Shown: positions 1 through 9,151, counted from the first letter of the stretch. The stretch is DNA of 64,000 nucleotides from Vibrio celticus (GCF_024347335.1 NZ_AP025463.1:1550001-1614000), one strand, 5' to 3'. Translations and numbers: made by a program. The notes: a model not told the origin generated them from the sequence alone.

Positions 1-1
1 A

Positions 2-118
2 GGTATGAACACCAAGCAAGAATACATGGATAGAGTACGTGCTCACCACAACCTTGAGCGCAAGTCGGTAAGTCGTCCAACTGAGCCTGGTGAAGGAGCA
101 GGAACCGATAACAAATAG
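2..118 (+). CDS. C-terminal tail of an unidentified protein (partial)
   Basis: The frame beginning at base 2 is open and ends in TAG at 116-118. It encodes a hydrophilic tail with a Gly/Glu-rich end (PGEGAGTDNK). The beginning lies outside the window, although an in-frame ATG at 5 means a 37-codon gene cannot be excluded. I do not recognise it. Nothing clear is seen between its stop and the next gene at 243. Confidence 0.4.
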   Translation, partial: GMNTKQEYMDRVRAHHNLERKSVSRPTEPGEGAGTDNK

Positions 119-242
119 GGCATTTGTAGTAAGGGTTGATGTGCCCTCACATCCTAAGAACTTACGAAACAAACCCATTCTATTACTCAACCATAAAAAT
201 CATTGCTAGCAACATCTTTGCTTAGAATATCTGGAGTTCATT

Positions 243-758
243 ATGAAAAAATCAATCTTAGCGGTCGTCATTCTATCTTTAGTGGCAGGTTCTGTTTTCG
301 CTAACGGACAATCAAATGCTCACAACTATCAACCTGGTGCGACGAATAACTCAGAACGTTTAGCGGATATTGATCCTAACTACGAACTGACCTTACCTTC
401 AGAAAAAGAAGGCTACACCATGTATGACAATCAATCCATGTCAGATGGCGGGACCTACACAACGTATGTTAAACCGAATCCTTCCGATGCAATGCATGTC
501 GCCGATGAAGGCTCACTAAAAATAACGCACGGAGAAGGTGGTGTCATTATGACGGAATACACCACAAAGAATGGCCAACACACGTTTTCAGTGATGTGCG
601 GCTACACTTCGGGCCCATCATACTGGGCTGACGGAAAACCAGCGAAGGTGTGTGAAGAGGCGCAAGCACTAGCGGTTGCATTGGAAGCAAAAGGTGAATG
701 GGAGGTGAAGCCAATGACTTACACCATCGCACCAGCAAGAATCGTAGTTGATAAGTGA
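243..758 (+). CDS. Exported hypothetical protein, 171 aa
   Basis: The first 20 residues are a typical Sec signal peptide (two Lys, a hydrophobic core, then SVFA before NGQ), so the mature protein is probably periplasmic. The rest is soluble and polar, with two cysteines (in VMCGY and KVCEE) that could form a disulfide after export. I see no enzyme motif and do not recognise a family. The start ATG follows a GGAG-like sequence at about 232-236. It stands alone, with about 180 bases of apparently empty sequence before the next gene. Confidence 0.7.
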   Translation: MKKSILAVVILSLVAGSVFANGQSNAHNYQPGATNNSERLADIDPNYELTLPSEKEGYTMYDNQSMSDGGTYTTYVKPNPSDAMHVADEGSLKITHGEGGVIMTEYTTKNGQHTFSVMCGYTSGPSYWADGKPAKVCEEAQALAVALEAKGEWEVKPMTYTIAPARIVVDK

Positions 759-937
759 TTTTTGTCTACAGAACGCTCGTTATATCGAGCCTCGTTATCC
801 AATCATATTGATTATTTGTAGTGAGATGAAGAGGGGGCTCAGGCTGAAATATTCCTGACGCTCCCATCCGCTTATCTCACCAGAAGTTAAGGCAAGCAAC
901 CAGTCAAATTGTTCTCTCAAATTTAGAAGGTCTATCC

Positions 938-1447
938 ATGAATAACACTATTAAATTACTGGCTATCGCATGTGTTTTACTTACTCCAATGCTTGTAGCC
1001 GCTGCTGAACATAATCACAGTCACAATCATTTCAACCCTGCACTAGAACAACTTGGCGACGACATTATTGGTCTAACCGTGTGTTACAAAAATGGTCATC
1101 TCTCTGATGAAAACCAAGAACCTGCTTTTATGAACCTTATTAATCACGCCAATGTTGAAGGAGAGGAGTTAGGGATGTTCTACATGGACAAATTGGGCTC
1201 TAAAGCCGAGCAAATCATGAGTGACGATGAGGCTCGACGTTTATGGACTGAAGATTATTGTGCTGATTTGACTGATACCTATTTGGACTCAGACAAGTTA
1301 GCTCAAAGAGCAAATGAACACAAAGGTCATTCCCACGGACACGATCATGGACATCACCATAATCATGACCACCATGGACATGGCGATTTAACGCCAGAGG
1401 TGCTTGAGCAAGATATTGAGAGAGGGCGTTTACTCAGTATCAACTAA
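938..1447 (+). CDS. Exported histidine-rich protein, probably metal binding, 169 aa
   Basis: A signal peptide (residues 1-22, ending in VAAA before EHNHSH) points to the periplasm. Two histidine clusters stand out: one at the mature N terminus (HNHSHNHF) and a longer one near residues 129-149, built from HSHGHDHGHH-type units. Such tracts usually bind Zn2+, Ni2+ or Co2+ in periplasmic chaperones and transporters. Two cysteines (in VCYKN and YCADL) frame the middle domain. A role in zinc handling is an inference; no zinc transporter or Zur box is visible next to it. I do not recognise a named family. Confidence 0.7.
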   Translation: MNNTIKLLAIACVLLTPMLVAAAEHNHSHNHFNPALEQLGDDIIGLTVCYKNGHLSDENQEPAFMNLINHANVEGEELGMFYMDKLGSKAEQIMSDDEARRLWTEDYCADLTDTYLDSDKLAQRANEHKGHSHGHDHGHHHNHDHHGHGDLTPEVLEQDIERGRLLSIN

Positions 1448-1562
1448 GCCCAATAAAATAAGTCCATCTAACCTATTGTTAAATATTTACTATTTGATAG
1501 TGTGTCTAGGTGCACATTAAGGATGTGTTTCATATTTAGCGATGAAAATAGTAGGAGTTGCG

Positions 1563-2051
1563 ATGAGTATTATAGTGAGACGGTCTGAACCGTCAGATGC
1601 AAAGGGAATAAAAGAAGTTTACGAATGCACTAATGCTTATACCGGTACGCTGCAACTCCCAAATCCATCTCTGGAAAGCTGGCAGAAACGAATCTCCAAT
1701 ATACCTGATAACGTGTACTCGTATGTCGCGATGATCGACGATGAGATTGTTGGTAATTTGGGAATGGAAGTGTGTGTAAACCCGAGAAGGCGTCATGTTG
1801 CTTCATTCGGTATGGGTGTTAAAGATGATGTATTAGGCAAAGGTGTCGGTAGCCAACTGCTCGCGACCGCGATCGACTTGTGTGATAACTGGATTAACAT
1901 CAAGCGATTGGAGCTCACTGTCTATACCGATAACGAAAGAGCGATCAGCCTATATAAGAAGTTTGGTTTTGTGATTGAAGGTGAGTCAGCAGGGTTCGCT
2001 TTTAGAAATGGCGAATATGTGGCGGCTTATCATATGGCGCGACTGGTATAG
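1563..2051 (+). CDS. aaaT: GNAT N-acetyltransferase, AaaT/YhhY-like
   Basis: Cytoplasmic acetyl-CoA-dependent N-acetyltransferase. The protein resembles E. coli YhhY/AaaT, which acetylates amino acids such as phenylalanine and methionine. Recognisable parts are LQLPNPS near the N terminus, a run of paired arginines (NPRRRHVASFGMGV), the acetyl-CoA loop region GKGVGSQLL, LELTVYTDN, and KKFGFVIEGE near the end. An ATG at 1542 is in frame. However, the ATG at 1563 has a good ribosome site (GTAGGAG, 7 bases away) and gives the usual family N terminus (MSIIVRR), so I use 1563. It is followed by a strong hairpin terminator. Substrate is inferred from similarity only. Confidence 0.75.
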   Translation: MSIIVRRSEPSDAKGIKEVYECTNAYTGTLQLPNPSLESWQKRISNIPDNVYSYVAMIDDEIVGNLGMEVCVNPRRRHVASFGMGVKDDVLGKGVGSQLLATAIDLCDNWINIKRLELTVYTDNERAISLYKKFGFVIEGESAGFAFRNGEYVAAYHMARLV

Positions 2052-2130
2052 CGTTTAGCTACAATTAACATACAGGCACAACTGACACACAGCTGCAATT
2101 TACACAGTTAGAATTGACTGACAGATAATA

Positions 2131-2159
2131 AAACGCCACGTTATTTAAACGTGGCGTTT
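2131..2159. terminator. Bidirectional hairpin terminator
   Basis: A 10 bp stem (AAACGCCACG paired with CGTGGCGTTT) with a 9-base loop lies between two convergent genes. The A/T runs at the stem ends allow termination on both strands. Confidence 0.8.
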
Positions 2160-2207
2160 GCTATTTAAGTTAGCTGAAGCTTTTAACTGCTTCAGTCTTA
2201 ATCTTAT

Positions 2208-2783
2208 TTAAGCCGTTAGTGGCTCAAGGTTCGCAGGACGGTAGTGTACAGATTTTAGTACTTTACCTTGGCGAACTGTCTTGCCTTCCGATACGAAATC
2301 TTCCGCACACTTCGCGATGATGTATTCGCCTTTTTGAACCGCCATCAGCTTGATGTTCTGCTCAGCATAGAAAGCTTCTGTTTCAGCGTATTCAGTTTCG
2401 TTGCGACATACTTTGCTCATGTTGCTTGAGTGTACTTCGTCCCAGCAAGGTAAGAAGTCAATTGAGCGGTTTTTAGAAACATTCAATAGCAGGTCGATCA
2501 GGTAGCTGATTGCTAGGTTGTCTTCAACCTTAGCTTGGCCAAGGTGAACCAAGCGTCCCATCAAAACATAAACGCTGTCTACAATAGCGTCCGCTTGTTC
2601 GATTTTTGAGTCAGCTTCTGCAAGTTCTGTTAGTTCTTCGATCGCTAGAGAGGTATGTAGCGTATCGCCTTTTTCGTCCATTGTTTCAGGAGCAGCAACA
2701 GGCAGATCAAAAGTACTGCGGAACTCTTCAATATCGCGGTAAAGGTGATCGTAGATTTCTTGGCTTAGTTGAGAAAGGTTCAT
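2208..2783 (-). CDS. MazG-like / PRA-PH-like nucleotide pyrophosphohydrolase family protein
   Basis: An all-alpha protein of about 191 residues. Its first 90 residues carry an EELTELAEAD-type helix followed by QADAIVDSVYVLMGR. This E-E-x-x-E plus D-x-x-D pattern is typical of MazG/dUTPase-like and phosphoribosyl-ATP pyrophosphohydrolase folds that bind Mg2+ and cleave nucleoside triphosphates. The second half (NRSIDF to the end) is a family-specific extension. The substrate is unknown; a house-cleaning role is inferred. A second in-frame ATG at 2795 exists, and neither start has well-spaced ribosome-site sequence. I prefer 2783 (MNLSQLSQ). It runs convergent with aaaT. Confidence 0.6.
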   Translation of the reverse strand: MNLSQLSQEIYDHLYRDIEEFRSTFDLPVAAPETMDEKGDTLHTSLAIEELTELAEADSKIEQADAIVDSVYVLMGRLVHLGQAKVEDNLAISYLIDLLLNVSKNRSIDFLPCWDEVHSSNMSKVCRNETEYAETEAFYAEQNIKLMAVQKGEYIIAKCAEDFVSEGKTVRQGKVLKSVHYRPANLEPLTA

Positions 2784-2996
2784 TTTCCTATCCATTCTGT
2801 TTCGTTAATGGATTATTTTACCAAAGCTAGGAATAGGGTGCTAACGCAAAGTCGAAGAAGTCGACTTTTATTCATTGGACCAATGAGGTATTTTGCATAC
2901 AAACCAATTGATTATTATGTTTTTTTACACTTTACTCTTCTTAATATACCAAATATTAATGTTGCCATTAACTTCGGCTGCAGTGGGGCCTCATTT

Positions 2997-4067
2997 ATGA
3001 ACCAAGCCAGTGAAAGCGAAATTGTTATACGTCGCTTGTATCAAATCACCAATGATTACCGGAAGGGCTTCGATATTCAGATCGCTCAGCTGCTTATCAT
3101 GGGGCTTGAACGCTTCAACCTTGATATCGGTATTTTATCTAAAGTCGAGGGTAATACTTACTTAGTTGAACACTCTGTCACACCTGAAGGGGTAGAGCTC
3201 AATAGTGGCGATATCTTCGATTATCGTTCAACCTATTGCGAAATTACCTGTAAATCGATTGGCCCTATCTGCATTGAGCATTGTGGCAAACACGATAAAT
3301 ATGCGAAGCATCCCGCTTACCAGTCTTTTGGTTTGGAGTCTTATATTGGGGTTCCCATTTTTGTTAATGATGAGCTTTATGGCACCTTAAACTTTTCAAG
3401 CCCAGCCCCCTATCATCGTGAGTTTAAAGAGTTCGATGTCGACGTGATGAGACTAATGGCATCATGGATCGAAGTGGAGTTGGTTAGAAGGCAGCAAGAA
3501 CGAAAACTCAAAGAACTGAATGAGAAATTGGAGTATCAAGCTCTGTATGATCCTCTGACCCATTTGCCAAATAGACGTTGCTTGTTCAAAACATTGAATG
3601 CAGAAGTGGAGCAGTTAAAAGGGTCTTTAGGAAAGGGAACCTTGGCCGTTGTCGACATCGATTTCTTTAAACAGGTCAATGACACTTATGGCCACCAAAT
3701 GGGTGATGTTGTCTTAAAGAAAGTGGCGAACGTGCTGAGCAATAACACTCAAGAAGGTGAATTTGTCGCGCGTTTTGGTGGTGAGGAGTTCATTCTTTGG
3801 TACCCAAATAAAACACCAAGTTGTGTTGAAGATAAGTTCATGACTCTTTTACAAGAGATGAAGAAAATCACGCTTGATAGAAAGCCAGTCACTATATCAA
3901 TCGGTGCGTGTCATTTTGAGTTGAGTACAGGGGATACCAAAGGGGAAAGGATGTCGGCGTTAGATAAGCTCATCAAAGTTGCCGATGAATGCCTGTACAT
4001 TGCGAAACAAAATGGACGAGATCAGTTCATTTCTCGTCCATATCATCAAGAACGCTCAGGAATATGA
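2997..4067 (+). CDS. Diguanylate cyclase with N-terminal GAF-type sensor
   Basis: Residues about 15-165 look like a GAF domain (LESYIGVPIFVND...LNFSSP is characteristic), then a short coiled linker (RRQQERKLKELNEKLEYQ). A GGDEF domain fills about 180-345, with DPLTHLPNRR, DIDFFKQVND, GHQMGD and an intact active-site loop FGGEEF. It should make cyclic di-GMP in the cytoplasm. The RxxD product-inhibition site is absent (Q and E stand at the two positions). The frame stays open upstream to an ATG at 2769 that would overlap the neighbouring gene. The ATG at 2997 gives the natural domain start. No transmembrane segment is seen from this start. Confidence 0.75.
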   Translation: MNQASESEIVIRRLYQITNDYRKGFDIQIAQLLIMGLERFNLDIGILSKVEGNTYLVEHSVTPEGVELNSGDIFDYRSTYCEITCKSIGPICIEHCGKHDKYAKHPAYQSFGLESYIGVPIFVNDELYGTLNFSSPAPYHREFKEFDVDVMRLMASWIEVELVRRQQERKLKELNEKLEYQALYDPLTHLPNRRCLFKTLNAEVEQLKGSLGKGTLAVVDIDFFKQVNDTYGHQMGDVVLKKVANVLSNNTQEGEFVARFGGEEFILWYPNKTPSCVEDKFMTLLQEMKKITLDRKPVTISIGACHFELSTGDTKGERMSALDKLIKVADECLYIAKQNGRDQFISRPYHQERSGI

Positions 4068-4095
4068 GCCATCTTGTTAGCGATTAACTGAACGA

Positions 4096-4662
4096 TTAAC
4101 TGAACAGGTAAGGGAACAGTTGACGACGTTCTTCCGGCGTTAAGGATTCAACTCTCGCGATGTTGGTATCAGGAATCGCTTCAGGATTAGGGTAGTGCTT
4201 TAACACCTTTTCCATACTCGCTTCACGAATCAAATGGTAAACCGGGTACGGAGAGCGGTTTGTTAGGTTTTCATCGTCTTCTGGATCCGCACCACCAAAG
4301 CAATAGTCTGGGTGGAAGGTTGCCACTTGGTAAACGCCTTCCCAATCTTCTTGCTTGATCAATGCTTCAATCCAATCAATGAACATGTTGTAGTCGAAGA
4401 AATCTTGCAGCATGTTAGGTACAACCACCAACGTCGTCTCTAATTCCGCGACTGGCGTGTTATCTAACTCTACAAAATGCGTCATGATGTCTTCCAATAA
4501 CGCTTCTTCCGTATTCGCTTCACTCACAAAGATCTTAATTTGCTTGTTACGTTGTGGCTTGGCTGCGAATGGACACAGGTTTAGGCCAATAACGACATCG
4601 TCTAACCACTGTTTTACTTGGTCGTGGATGGTTTGAAGATCTGTGCTTTGAGTGTTCGACAT
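4096..4662 (-). CDS. DUF1415 family protein
   Basis: A 188-residue cytoplasmic protein matching the DUF1415 family: an early VIGLNLCPFA motif, VVVPNMLQDFFDY in the middle, and the conserved stretch GVYQVATFHPDYCF followed by NRSPYPVYHLIRE. No biochemical function is established as far as I know. The conserved Cys, His and Asp residues suggest a catalytic or metal site. The stop lies only about 30 bases from the stop of the convergent GGDEF gene. The upstream neighbour on the same strand is the MFS gene, 85 bases away. Confidence 0.8.
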   Translation of the reverse strand: MSNTQSTDLQTIHDQVKQWLDDVVIGLNLCPFAAKPQRNKQIKIFVSEANTEEALLEDIMTHFVELDNTPVAELETTLVVVPNMLQDFFDYNMFIDWIEALIKQEDWEGVYQVATFHPDYCFGGADPEDDENLTNRSPYPVYHLIREASMEKVLKHYPNPEAIPDTNIARVESLTPEERRQLFPYLFS

Positions 4663-4747
4663 AACAGGTTCCGAAATGAAATTTTGCGTAGGATATCAGA
4701 ACGGACGTTAATCAAAAGCAATAATTGAGTTACAAATTCAGTCTTAG

Positions 4748-5947
4748 TTATGCTTGTGCGAGTTTGGAAGTCGATACTTGTAGCTGTTTCAACTGGTAGA
4801 CCCAAGCAAATATCGCGACATAGAAGATCGAGCCGCCTGCAATCACGCCATTCCAACCGAATAGTTGCCAGCAATATAGGAGTAAGAAGCCACCTAAACT
4901 GCCGCCGATGTAGTAGTGGACTAAGTAAAGTGCCGTTGCTGTCGCTTTGGCGCTCGGTGCTTTTTGACTCACCCAAGAGTAGGCTAGAGTGTGGGCAAAG
5001 AACGCACCGCCACTAATCAATAACAAGCCCGCTAACATGAACGGGACTTTATCGACGGCTGAAACTAACATTCCGATTAAGCTAATGCACACGCCCATCA
5101 ATATACCGTTTAGCGGATCAAAACGAAGTGTCCATTTGTTGGAGAGTTTAGAGCTCACTGTGCCGGCCAAGTAACATAGGAATATCAGTGAAGCTAAACC
5201 AACGGGCACCGAGTGAGGTGCGGATACTAGCCTAAAGCCCATTACAGAATACAGGTTAACGAACAAAGCAAAGTTAGCACCCCCAATCAGCATAGCTAAC
5301 CACAGTGTACGGTTTTTTAAGTGCATCACAACCGAGCGGTTATGGTGAAAGAACAGGCCTTTCTGTGGCTTAAAGTTTTGTTGGTCAGGTAAGCTATATG
5401 CAATATAGAGTGCGCCAAGCAAAGAGCCGACCACGAAAAACAAAACTGTCGCATGCCAGTCGAAATAATCCGTAATCAAGCCACCCAATACACGCCCGAA
5501 GATACCGCCTAGTGAGTTAGCCGCAATATAACCACCAATCGCGACTGCGAATGCTTTGGGTGATAATTCTTCCACCATGTAGGCAACCGCCACGCCAGCA
5601 AAAGCTGCGACAGCGATTCCCATGAATGCTCTTGCAATAACGAGTTGTAGCAGTGTCGTCGTGAACACCATGCTCAACCCAATCAAAGGAATAGCGAACA
5701 AACTGAATAGGATAATAGGTTTTCGACCAAAGGTTTCAGAAGCGATTGCCCAAGGTACCAAACTGATGGAAAGCCCCAACGTTGTCGCGGCAAACAGCCA
5801 GTTGATCTGAGTTTCCGATACTTGGAAGTGCTCGGCCATGTACGGCAAGATAGGCTGAAAGAGGTAAAGGTTACAGAAAATGATAAACGAGCCAATCGCC
5901 AATGATTGGGTGATGCGTTTGTATTGAGGGCTGCCTTTATCAAACAT
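4748..5947 (-). CDS. MFS transporter (12 TM), putative drug/metabolite exporter
   Basis: An inner-membrane protein of 399 residues with about 12 hydrophobic segments. The MFS loop 2-3 motif is present in modified form (ASETFGRKPII), and motif C-like Gly-rich sequence follows (NSLGGIFGRVLGG). It resembles the YnfM-type drug:H+ antiporter group. It is divergently transcribed from a LysR regulator 110 bases away, the usual arrangement for an exporter controlled by its own sensor. Substrate unknown. Confidence 0.75.
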   Translation of the reverse strand: MFDKGSPQYKRITQSLAIGSFIIFCNLYLFQPILPYMAEHFQVSETQINWLFAATTLGLSISLVPWAIASETFGRKPIILFSLFAIPLIGLSMVFTTTLLQLVIARAFMGIAVAAFAGVAVAYMVEELSPKAFAVAIGGYIAANSLGGIFGRVLGGLITDYFDWHATVLFFVVGSLLGALYIAYSLPDQQNFKPQKGLFFHHNRSVVMHLKNRTLWLAMLIGGANFALFVNLYSVMGFRLVSAPHSVPVGLASLIFLCYLAGTVSSKLSNKWTLRFDPLNGILMGVCISLIGMLVSAVDKVPFMLAGLLLISGGAFFAHTLAYSWVSQKAPSAKATATALYLVHYYIGGSLGGFLLLYCWQLFGWNGVIAGGSIFYVAIFAWVYQLKQLQVSTSKLAQA

Positions 5948-6057
5948 TTACGTTGTGCCTGCACGAGTTAATAAGCTATTTGTGAACAAGTTATCAGCAC
6001 AATCGTGATTAAAGAAATATATTAAAAATATCACCTCTATATATAAAATATATCAAC
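5948..6057. promoter_or_regulatory. Divergent promoter region between MFS and LysR genes
   Basis: A very AT-rich 110-base spacer with two similar AT tracts (around 6016-6031 and 6043-6055). It must hold the promoters of both genes and presumably the LysR operator. No single clear T-N11-A box could be chosen by eye. The LysR start codon directly follows ATATATCAAC with no good ribosome site. Confidence 0.45.
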
Positions 6058-6930
6058 ATGCTTGAATCAAAACCTCTTCGACATTTTCTGGCTGTTGCGC
6101 AGTTTGGTAACTTCACTCAGGCCGCCAAAGCGCTGCATATCGCTCAGCCTGCATTGAGTATTTCTATTAAAAAACTCGAACAGACGCTTGAGTTGATTCT
6201 GTTTCGTCGAGGAGATAAATCCGTCACCTTAACCGAGGAGGGCAAGGTGTTGTTTGAGCATGCAAAGCGAATCGCCCAGCAGTTTGATGATGCTCAGCTC
6301 GCGATGAATGAACTAAAGGGGTTAGAGAAAGGAGAGGTTCGTTTAGGCGCTCCAAGCATGATGGGGAGCTACTTTTTCCCCCAAGTCGTGATGGCATTTA
6401 AAAGCCAATACCCAAACCTAAAGTTGACCTTGATTGATGCTGGCACCGCTTCGATTCGTGAAATGTTGTTAAACGGCGAACTCGATATTGGCGTAATCAA
6501 CCATGAAAACGTGCCTGATGATTTGGAAACTGACCACCTGTTAAGCTCAGAAATGTTAGCGGTCGTTGGCAAAGATCACCCACTCGCAACGCAACCATCC
6601 ATCACCTTTGAAGAATTTTTTGCTCAAGAGCTGATCATGTTCAAATCAGGCTACTTCCACCGTGATTTTATCGATGCGACTTGTAAGAAGTACAACCTCG
6701 ATATGACCATCGCCTTCGAAACCAATTTATTGCCGATGATTCTTTCTATCGTGAAGCGAGAGTTTGCCATTACTGCGCTGCTTAGCTTGGTTACAGAATA
6801 CGAGAAAGACGTAGTAGGAGTGCCATTCAAAGACCGTGTGAAGCTGAACCTATCTTTGGCGTGGAGAAAGGAAGGGTATCTGTCAAAAGCAGACCGAACC
6901 TTTATCGACTTCGTTAAACAATATGTGTAA
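6058..6930 (+). CDS. LysR-family transcriptional regulator
   Basis: A 290-residue LTTR. The N-terminal winged HTH (residues 1-60) shows the signature NFTQAAKALHIAQPALSISIKKLEQ and LTEEGKVLFEHAK. Residues 90-290 form the periplasmic-binding-like effector domain (GEVRLGAPSMMGSYFFPQV). The gene is divergent from an MFS exporter, so it probably activates that gene in response to an unknown ligand and represses itself. No other target is visible. Confidence 0.85.
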   Translation: MLESKPLRHFLAVAQFGNFTQAAKALHIAQPALSISIKKLEQTLELILFRRGDKSVTLTEEGKVLFEHAKRIAQQFDDAQLAMNELKGLEKGEVRLGAPSMMGSYFFPQVVMAFKSQYPNLKLTLIDAGTASIREMLLNGELDIGVINHENVPDDLETDHLLSSEMLAVVGKDHPLATQPSITFEEFFAQELIMFKSGYFHRDFIDATCKKYNLDMTIAFETNLLPMILSIVKREFAITALLSLVTEYEKDVVGVPFKDRVKLNLSLAWRKEGYLSKADRTFIDFVKQYV

Positions 6931-7097
6931 CTAGTGACATATTTCCCCTCTAAATAATTGGTATGGAAGTCACGTTTTTCATCGCGATTTGCGATATCAA
7001 TCACGGTTAATGGCATCAGAATTAACGGTTTCTAATTTACTTGGTATGCATGCCTGTTAAATAATACTAGTACTTTTTGAGTAGATAGTGAGGGACT

Positions 7098-7223
7098 ATG
7101 AAGTGTGCATGCAAGGAGCCAATGTTAATACGAATTCGTCGAACGTTTTTCGATAGAGTGTTGGGAGTCAAAGGTAGATACAAGTGCAACAAGTGCAACA
7201 CCGTATTTAAAATTAGAGGATAG
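7098..7223 (+). CDS. 41-aa zinc-ribbon-like protein, copy 1
   Basis: A small ORF starting MKCACKEP and ending KVFKIRG-like, with a CxC pair near the start and a CxxC pair (YKCNKC) near the end, plus a basic centre (RIRRTFFDRVLG). The four cysteines could hold one zinc. A GAGG ribosome site lies 5-6 bases before the ATG. A paralogue of identical length lies at 10022-10147. Conservation of length, cysteines and basic core between the two copies supports a real gene. I do not recognise a function; an RNA- or DNA-binding ribbon is plausible. Confidence 0.65.
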   Translation: MKCACKEPMLIRIRRTFFDRVLGVKGRYKCNKCNTVFKIRG

Positions 7224-7234
7224 CCGCCTTTATT

Positions 7235-7261
7235 TAACCTGATTACGTACTAGTTTCAGCT
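7235..7261 (+). repeat. Left terminal inverted repeat of the IS1595-type element
   Basis: TAACCTGATTAC at 7235-7246 and TTTCAGCT at 7254-7261. Both pair with the right end in the same order and spacing (20 of 27 positions, nearly all in these two blocks). Confidence 0.65.
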
Positions 7262-7321
7262 TGATCATTTTCTAGTCATCACTATACTCAGATCATTGGT
7301 TTGAGGGGTGTTTATGGCTAG

Positions 7322-8202
7322 GGCGTGTTGATCTTTGCTGTACATTTCGCGTTCAACAATACATCGGTAGCCACATTAACATGAATGCCAGCGATAACAT
7401 GCTGGCATAATTCCTTTCTAGCTTGTCATATCTACTTGAAATAGCTCGATAATGCTTAATTCTCCCAAAGGCATTTTCGACCAAGTGACGATACTTGTAT
7501 AAACACCAATCCATACTGTCTTTGTCTATATCTTGTCCGTAATTGCGTTTAGCAATTACCGTTTCTCCGCCACGTTCCTTAACAAAAATACGGAAAGGTT
7601 CGCTGTCATATCCTTTATCACAAACGATGGTATTAACTTCATCGAGTTGCTCAACTAAGCTTTCGGCATGCACTATATCGTGGCGTTGTCCCTCTGATAA
7701 ATCAAAGCAAATCGGCAGGCCACCACTATCTACGGCTAAGTGAATTTTGGTTGAGTTGCCCCCGCGACTTTTTCCTATTTGCTCTGAACTTTCAGTAGCT
7801 GCACCTGTACTATGCTGATGTGCTCTAACTATAGAGCCATCAAGAAATACCCATTCAAAATCAGCCATGTTAGATAAGCTTTTGAAAAGATTATCTAAAA
7901 TCCCTTTCTTTGACCAAAGATTAAATCGTCTGTAAACGGTACTCCACTCTCCGAACTCAGAGGGTAGATCTCGCCAAGGAATACCTGTTCTCATTCGATA
8001 AAGTATTCCTTCAAATGTCATTCGATGTTCAGTTTTATCGTAAATACGACCTGTACTTTTCATAACTTGGAGTAGCAGTTCCCAGCGAATATCAGTTAGC
8101 ATTGTTCTTGGCATGGTATTGGTTATGGTTTTACTTTTGGCGAAGCAAATTATAACTCTTTACCATGCTGTTCAAAAAACACTCACGAAAGATCAACACG
8201 CC
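7322..8202 (-). mobile_element. IS5-family insertion sequence, 881 bp, CTAG target duplication
   Basis: A perfect 15 bp terminal inverted repeat (GGCGTGTTGATCTTT at 7322-7336 and its complement at 8188-8202) is flanked by CTAG on both sides (7318-7321 and 8203-8206). CTAG fits the YTAR target of the IS5 group. The element encodes one intact transposase on the minus strand. It sits 30 bases upstream of the IS1595-type transposase start, inside that transposon. Confidence 0.85.
7353..8114 (-). CDS. IS5-family transposase
   Basis: A 253-residue DDE transposase. The N-terminal part has the IS5-like start (TDIRWELL...YRMRTGIPWRDLPSEFG). The catalytic core shows FLDGSIVRAHQHS (first Asp), CDKGYDSE (second Asp) and VENAFGRIKHYR (Glu with the Y/R-x3-E-x6-K pattern). 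The frame is open from end to end, so the copy may be active. It fills nearly the whole IS. Confidence 0.9.
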   Translation of the reverse strand: MPRTMLTDIRWELLLQVMKSTGRIYDKTEHRMTFEGILYRMRTGIPWRDLPSEFGEWSTVYRRFNLWSKKGILDNLFKSLSNMADFEWVFLDGSIVRAHQHSTGAATESSEQIGKSRGGNSTKIHLAVDSGGLPICFDLSEGQRHDIVHAESLVEQLDEVNTIVCDKGYDSEPFRIFVKERGGETVIAKRNYGQDIDKDSMDWCLYKYRHLVENAFGRIKHYRAISSRYDKLERNYASMLSLAFMLMWLPMYC

Positions 8203-8231
8203 CTAGAAATGAGATCCAGTTTCAGAAAGGA

Positions 8232-9149
8232 GTGTCATTATTTCGCTTCAATAACCTCTATGGAACGGAAGCTCAGTGCTACGATAGGCTTTTTAGCCTC
8301 AGATGGCGCAATGGCTTTGTTTGCCCCACTTGTGGTGGCAAAGAGTATTGTCAGTTAAAACGCCATTCCCTATACCAATGTAACACCTGTCATCAACAGA
8401 CTTCCCTTACTGCTGGAACTATCCTCGATAATACCAAGCTACCGTTGACCAAGTGGTTTCTCGCCATATTTTTGCTTACTCAAGTCAAAAACGGCATATC
8501 AGCATTAGAGTTATCTAGGTTGATTGAAGTTTCGTACAACACAGCATGGCGCATGAAGCACAAACTCATGCAAGCAATGAAAGAGAGTGATGATAAACGA
8601 CAGCTCGATTACATCGTACAACTTGACGATGCCTATTGGGGTGGTAAGAGCAAAGGTGGTAAGCGTGGGCGAGGCTCTGAAAATAAAGTGCCTTTCATAG
8701 CAGCCGTAGCTCTGAATGAGGAATACAATCCTGTTTACATGCGAATGACCGTTGTGGAGGGCTTCCGTAAGGGAGAGGTGGAAAAGTGGGCAAAGAAGCA
8801 CTTAGCTCCCTCGACCCTTGCTATATCAGATGGTCTTTCCTGCTTTGAAGCCCTATCCAATGCCAACGTTTACCACGACCAAGTAATTAAAGATGGCGCT
8901 CCCGACCTAGATGAGATTCAAGATCAATATTTTCATTGGGTTGATACAATGATAGGCAATATCAAAAACTCATTGAGAGGTACTTACCATGCAATCAGTA
9001 AGAAACACCTCCCAAGATATCTCGGAGAGTTCTGTTTTAGATTTAACTATCGATTTAGACTTGAGGAAGTGTTAGATGAGCTTCTTGGCTCATCGATGAC
9101 AACGCCACCAATGCCATATCGATTGCTGAAACTTGCAGAATCTAACTGA
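8232..9149 (+). CDS. IS1595-family (ISXO2-like) transposase
   Basis: 305 residues starting at GTG 8232, behind a strong AAAGGAGT ribosome site. A zinc ribbon at residues about 31-57 (CPTCGG ... CNTCHQ) is followed by the ISXO2-like core, with LDDAYWGGK (first Asp region), SDGLSCF and HWVDTMIGNIKNSLRGTYH. This matches the IS1595 family. The frame is intact. The IS5 insertion at 7322-8202 has separated it from whatever promoter lay further left, so expression may now depend on IS5 outward transcription. Confidence 0.88.
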   Translation: MSLFRFNNLYGTEAQCYDRLFSLRWRNGFVCPTCGGKEYCQLKRHSLYQCNTCHQQTSLTAGTILDNTKLPLTKWFLAIFLLTQVKNGISALELSRLIEVSYNTAWRMKHKLMQAMKESDDKRQLDYIVQLDDAYWGGKSKGGKRGRGSENKVPFIAAVALNEEYNPVYMRMTVVEGFRKGEVEKWAKKHLAPSTLAISDGLSCFEALSNANVYHDQVIKDGAPDLDEIQDQYFHWVDTMIGNIKNSLRGTYHAISKKHLPRYLGEFCFRFNYRFRLEEVLDELLGSSMTTPPMPYRLLKLAESN

Positions 9150-9151
9150 AG

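Noticed and set aside
8113..8358. 81-codon ORF spanning the IS5 right end
   Set aside because: It crosses the IS end and overlaps the IS1595 transposase in another frame, so it is a chance frame.
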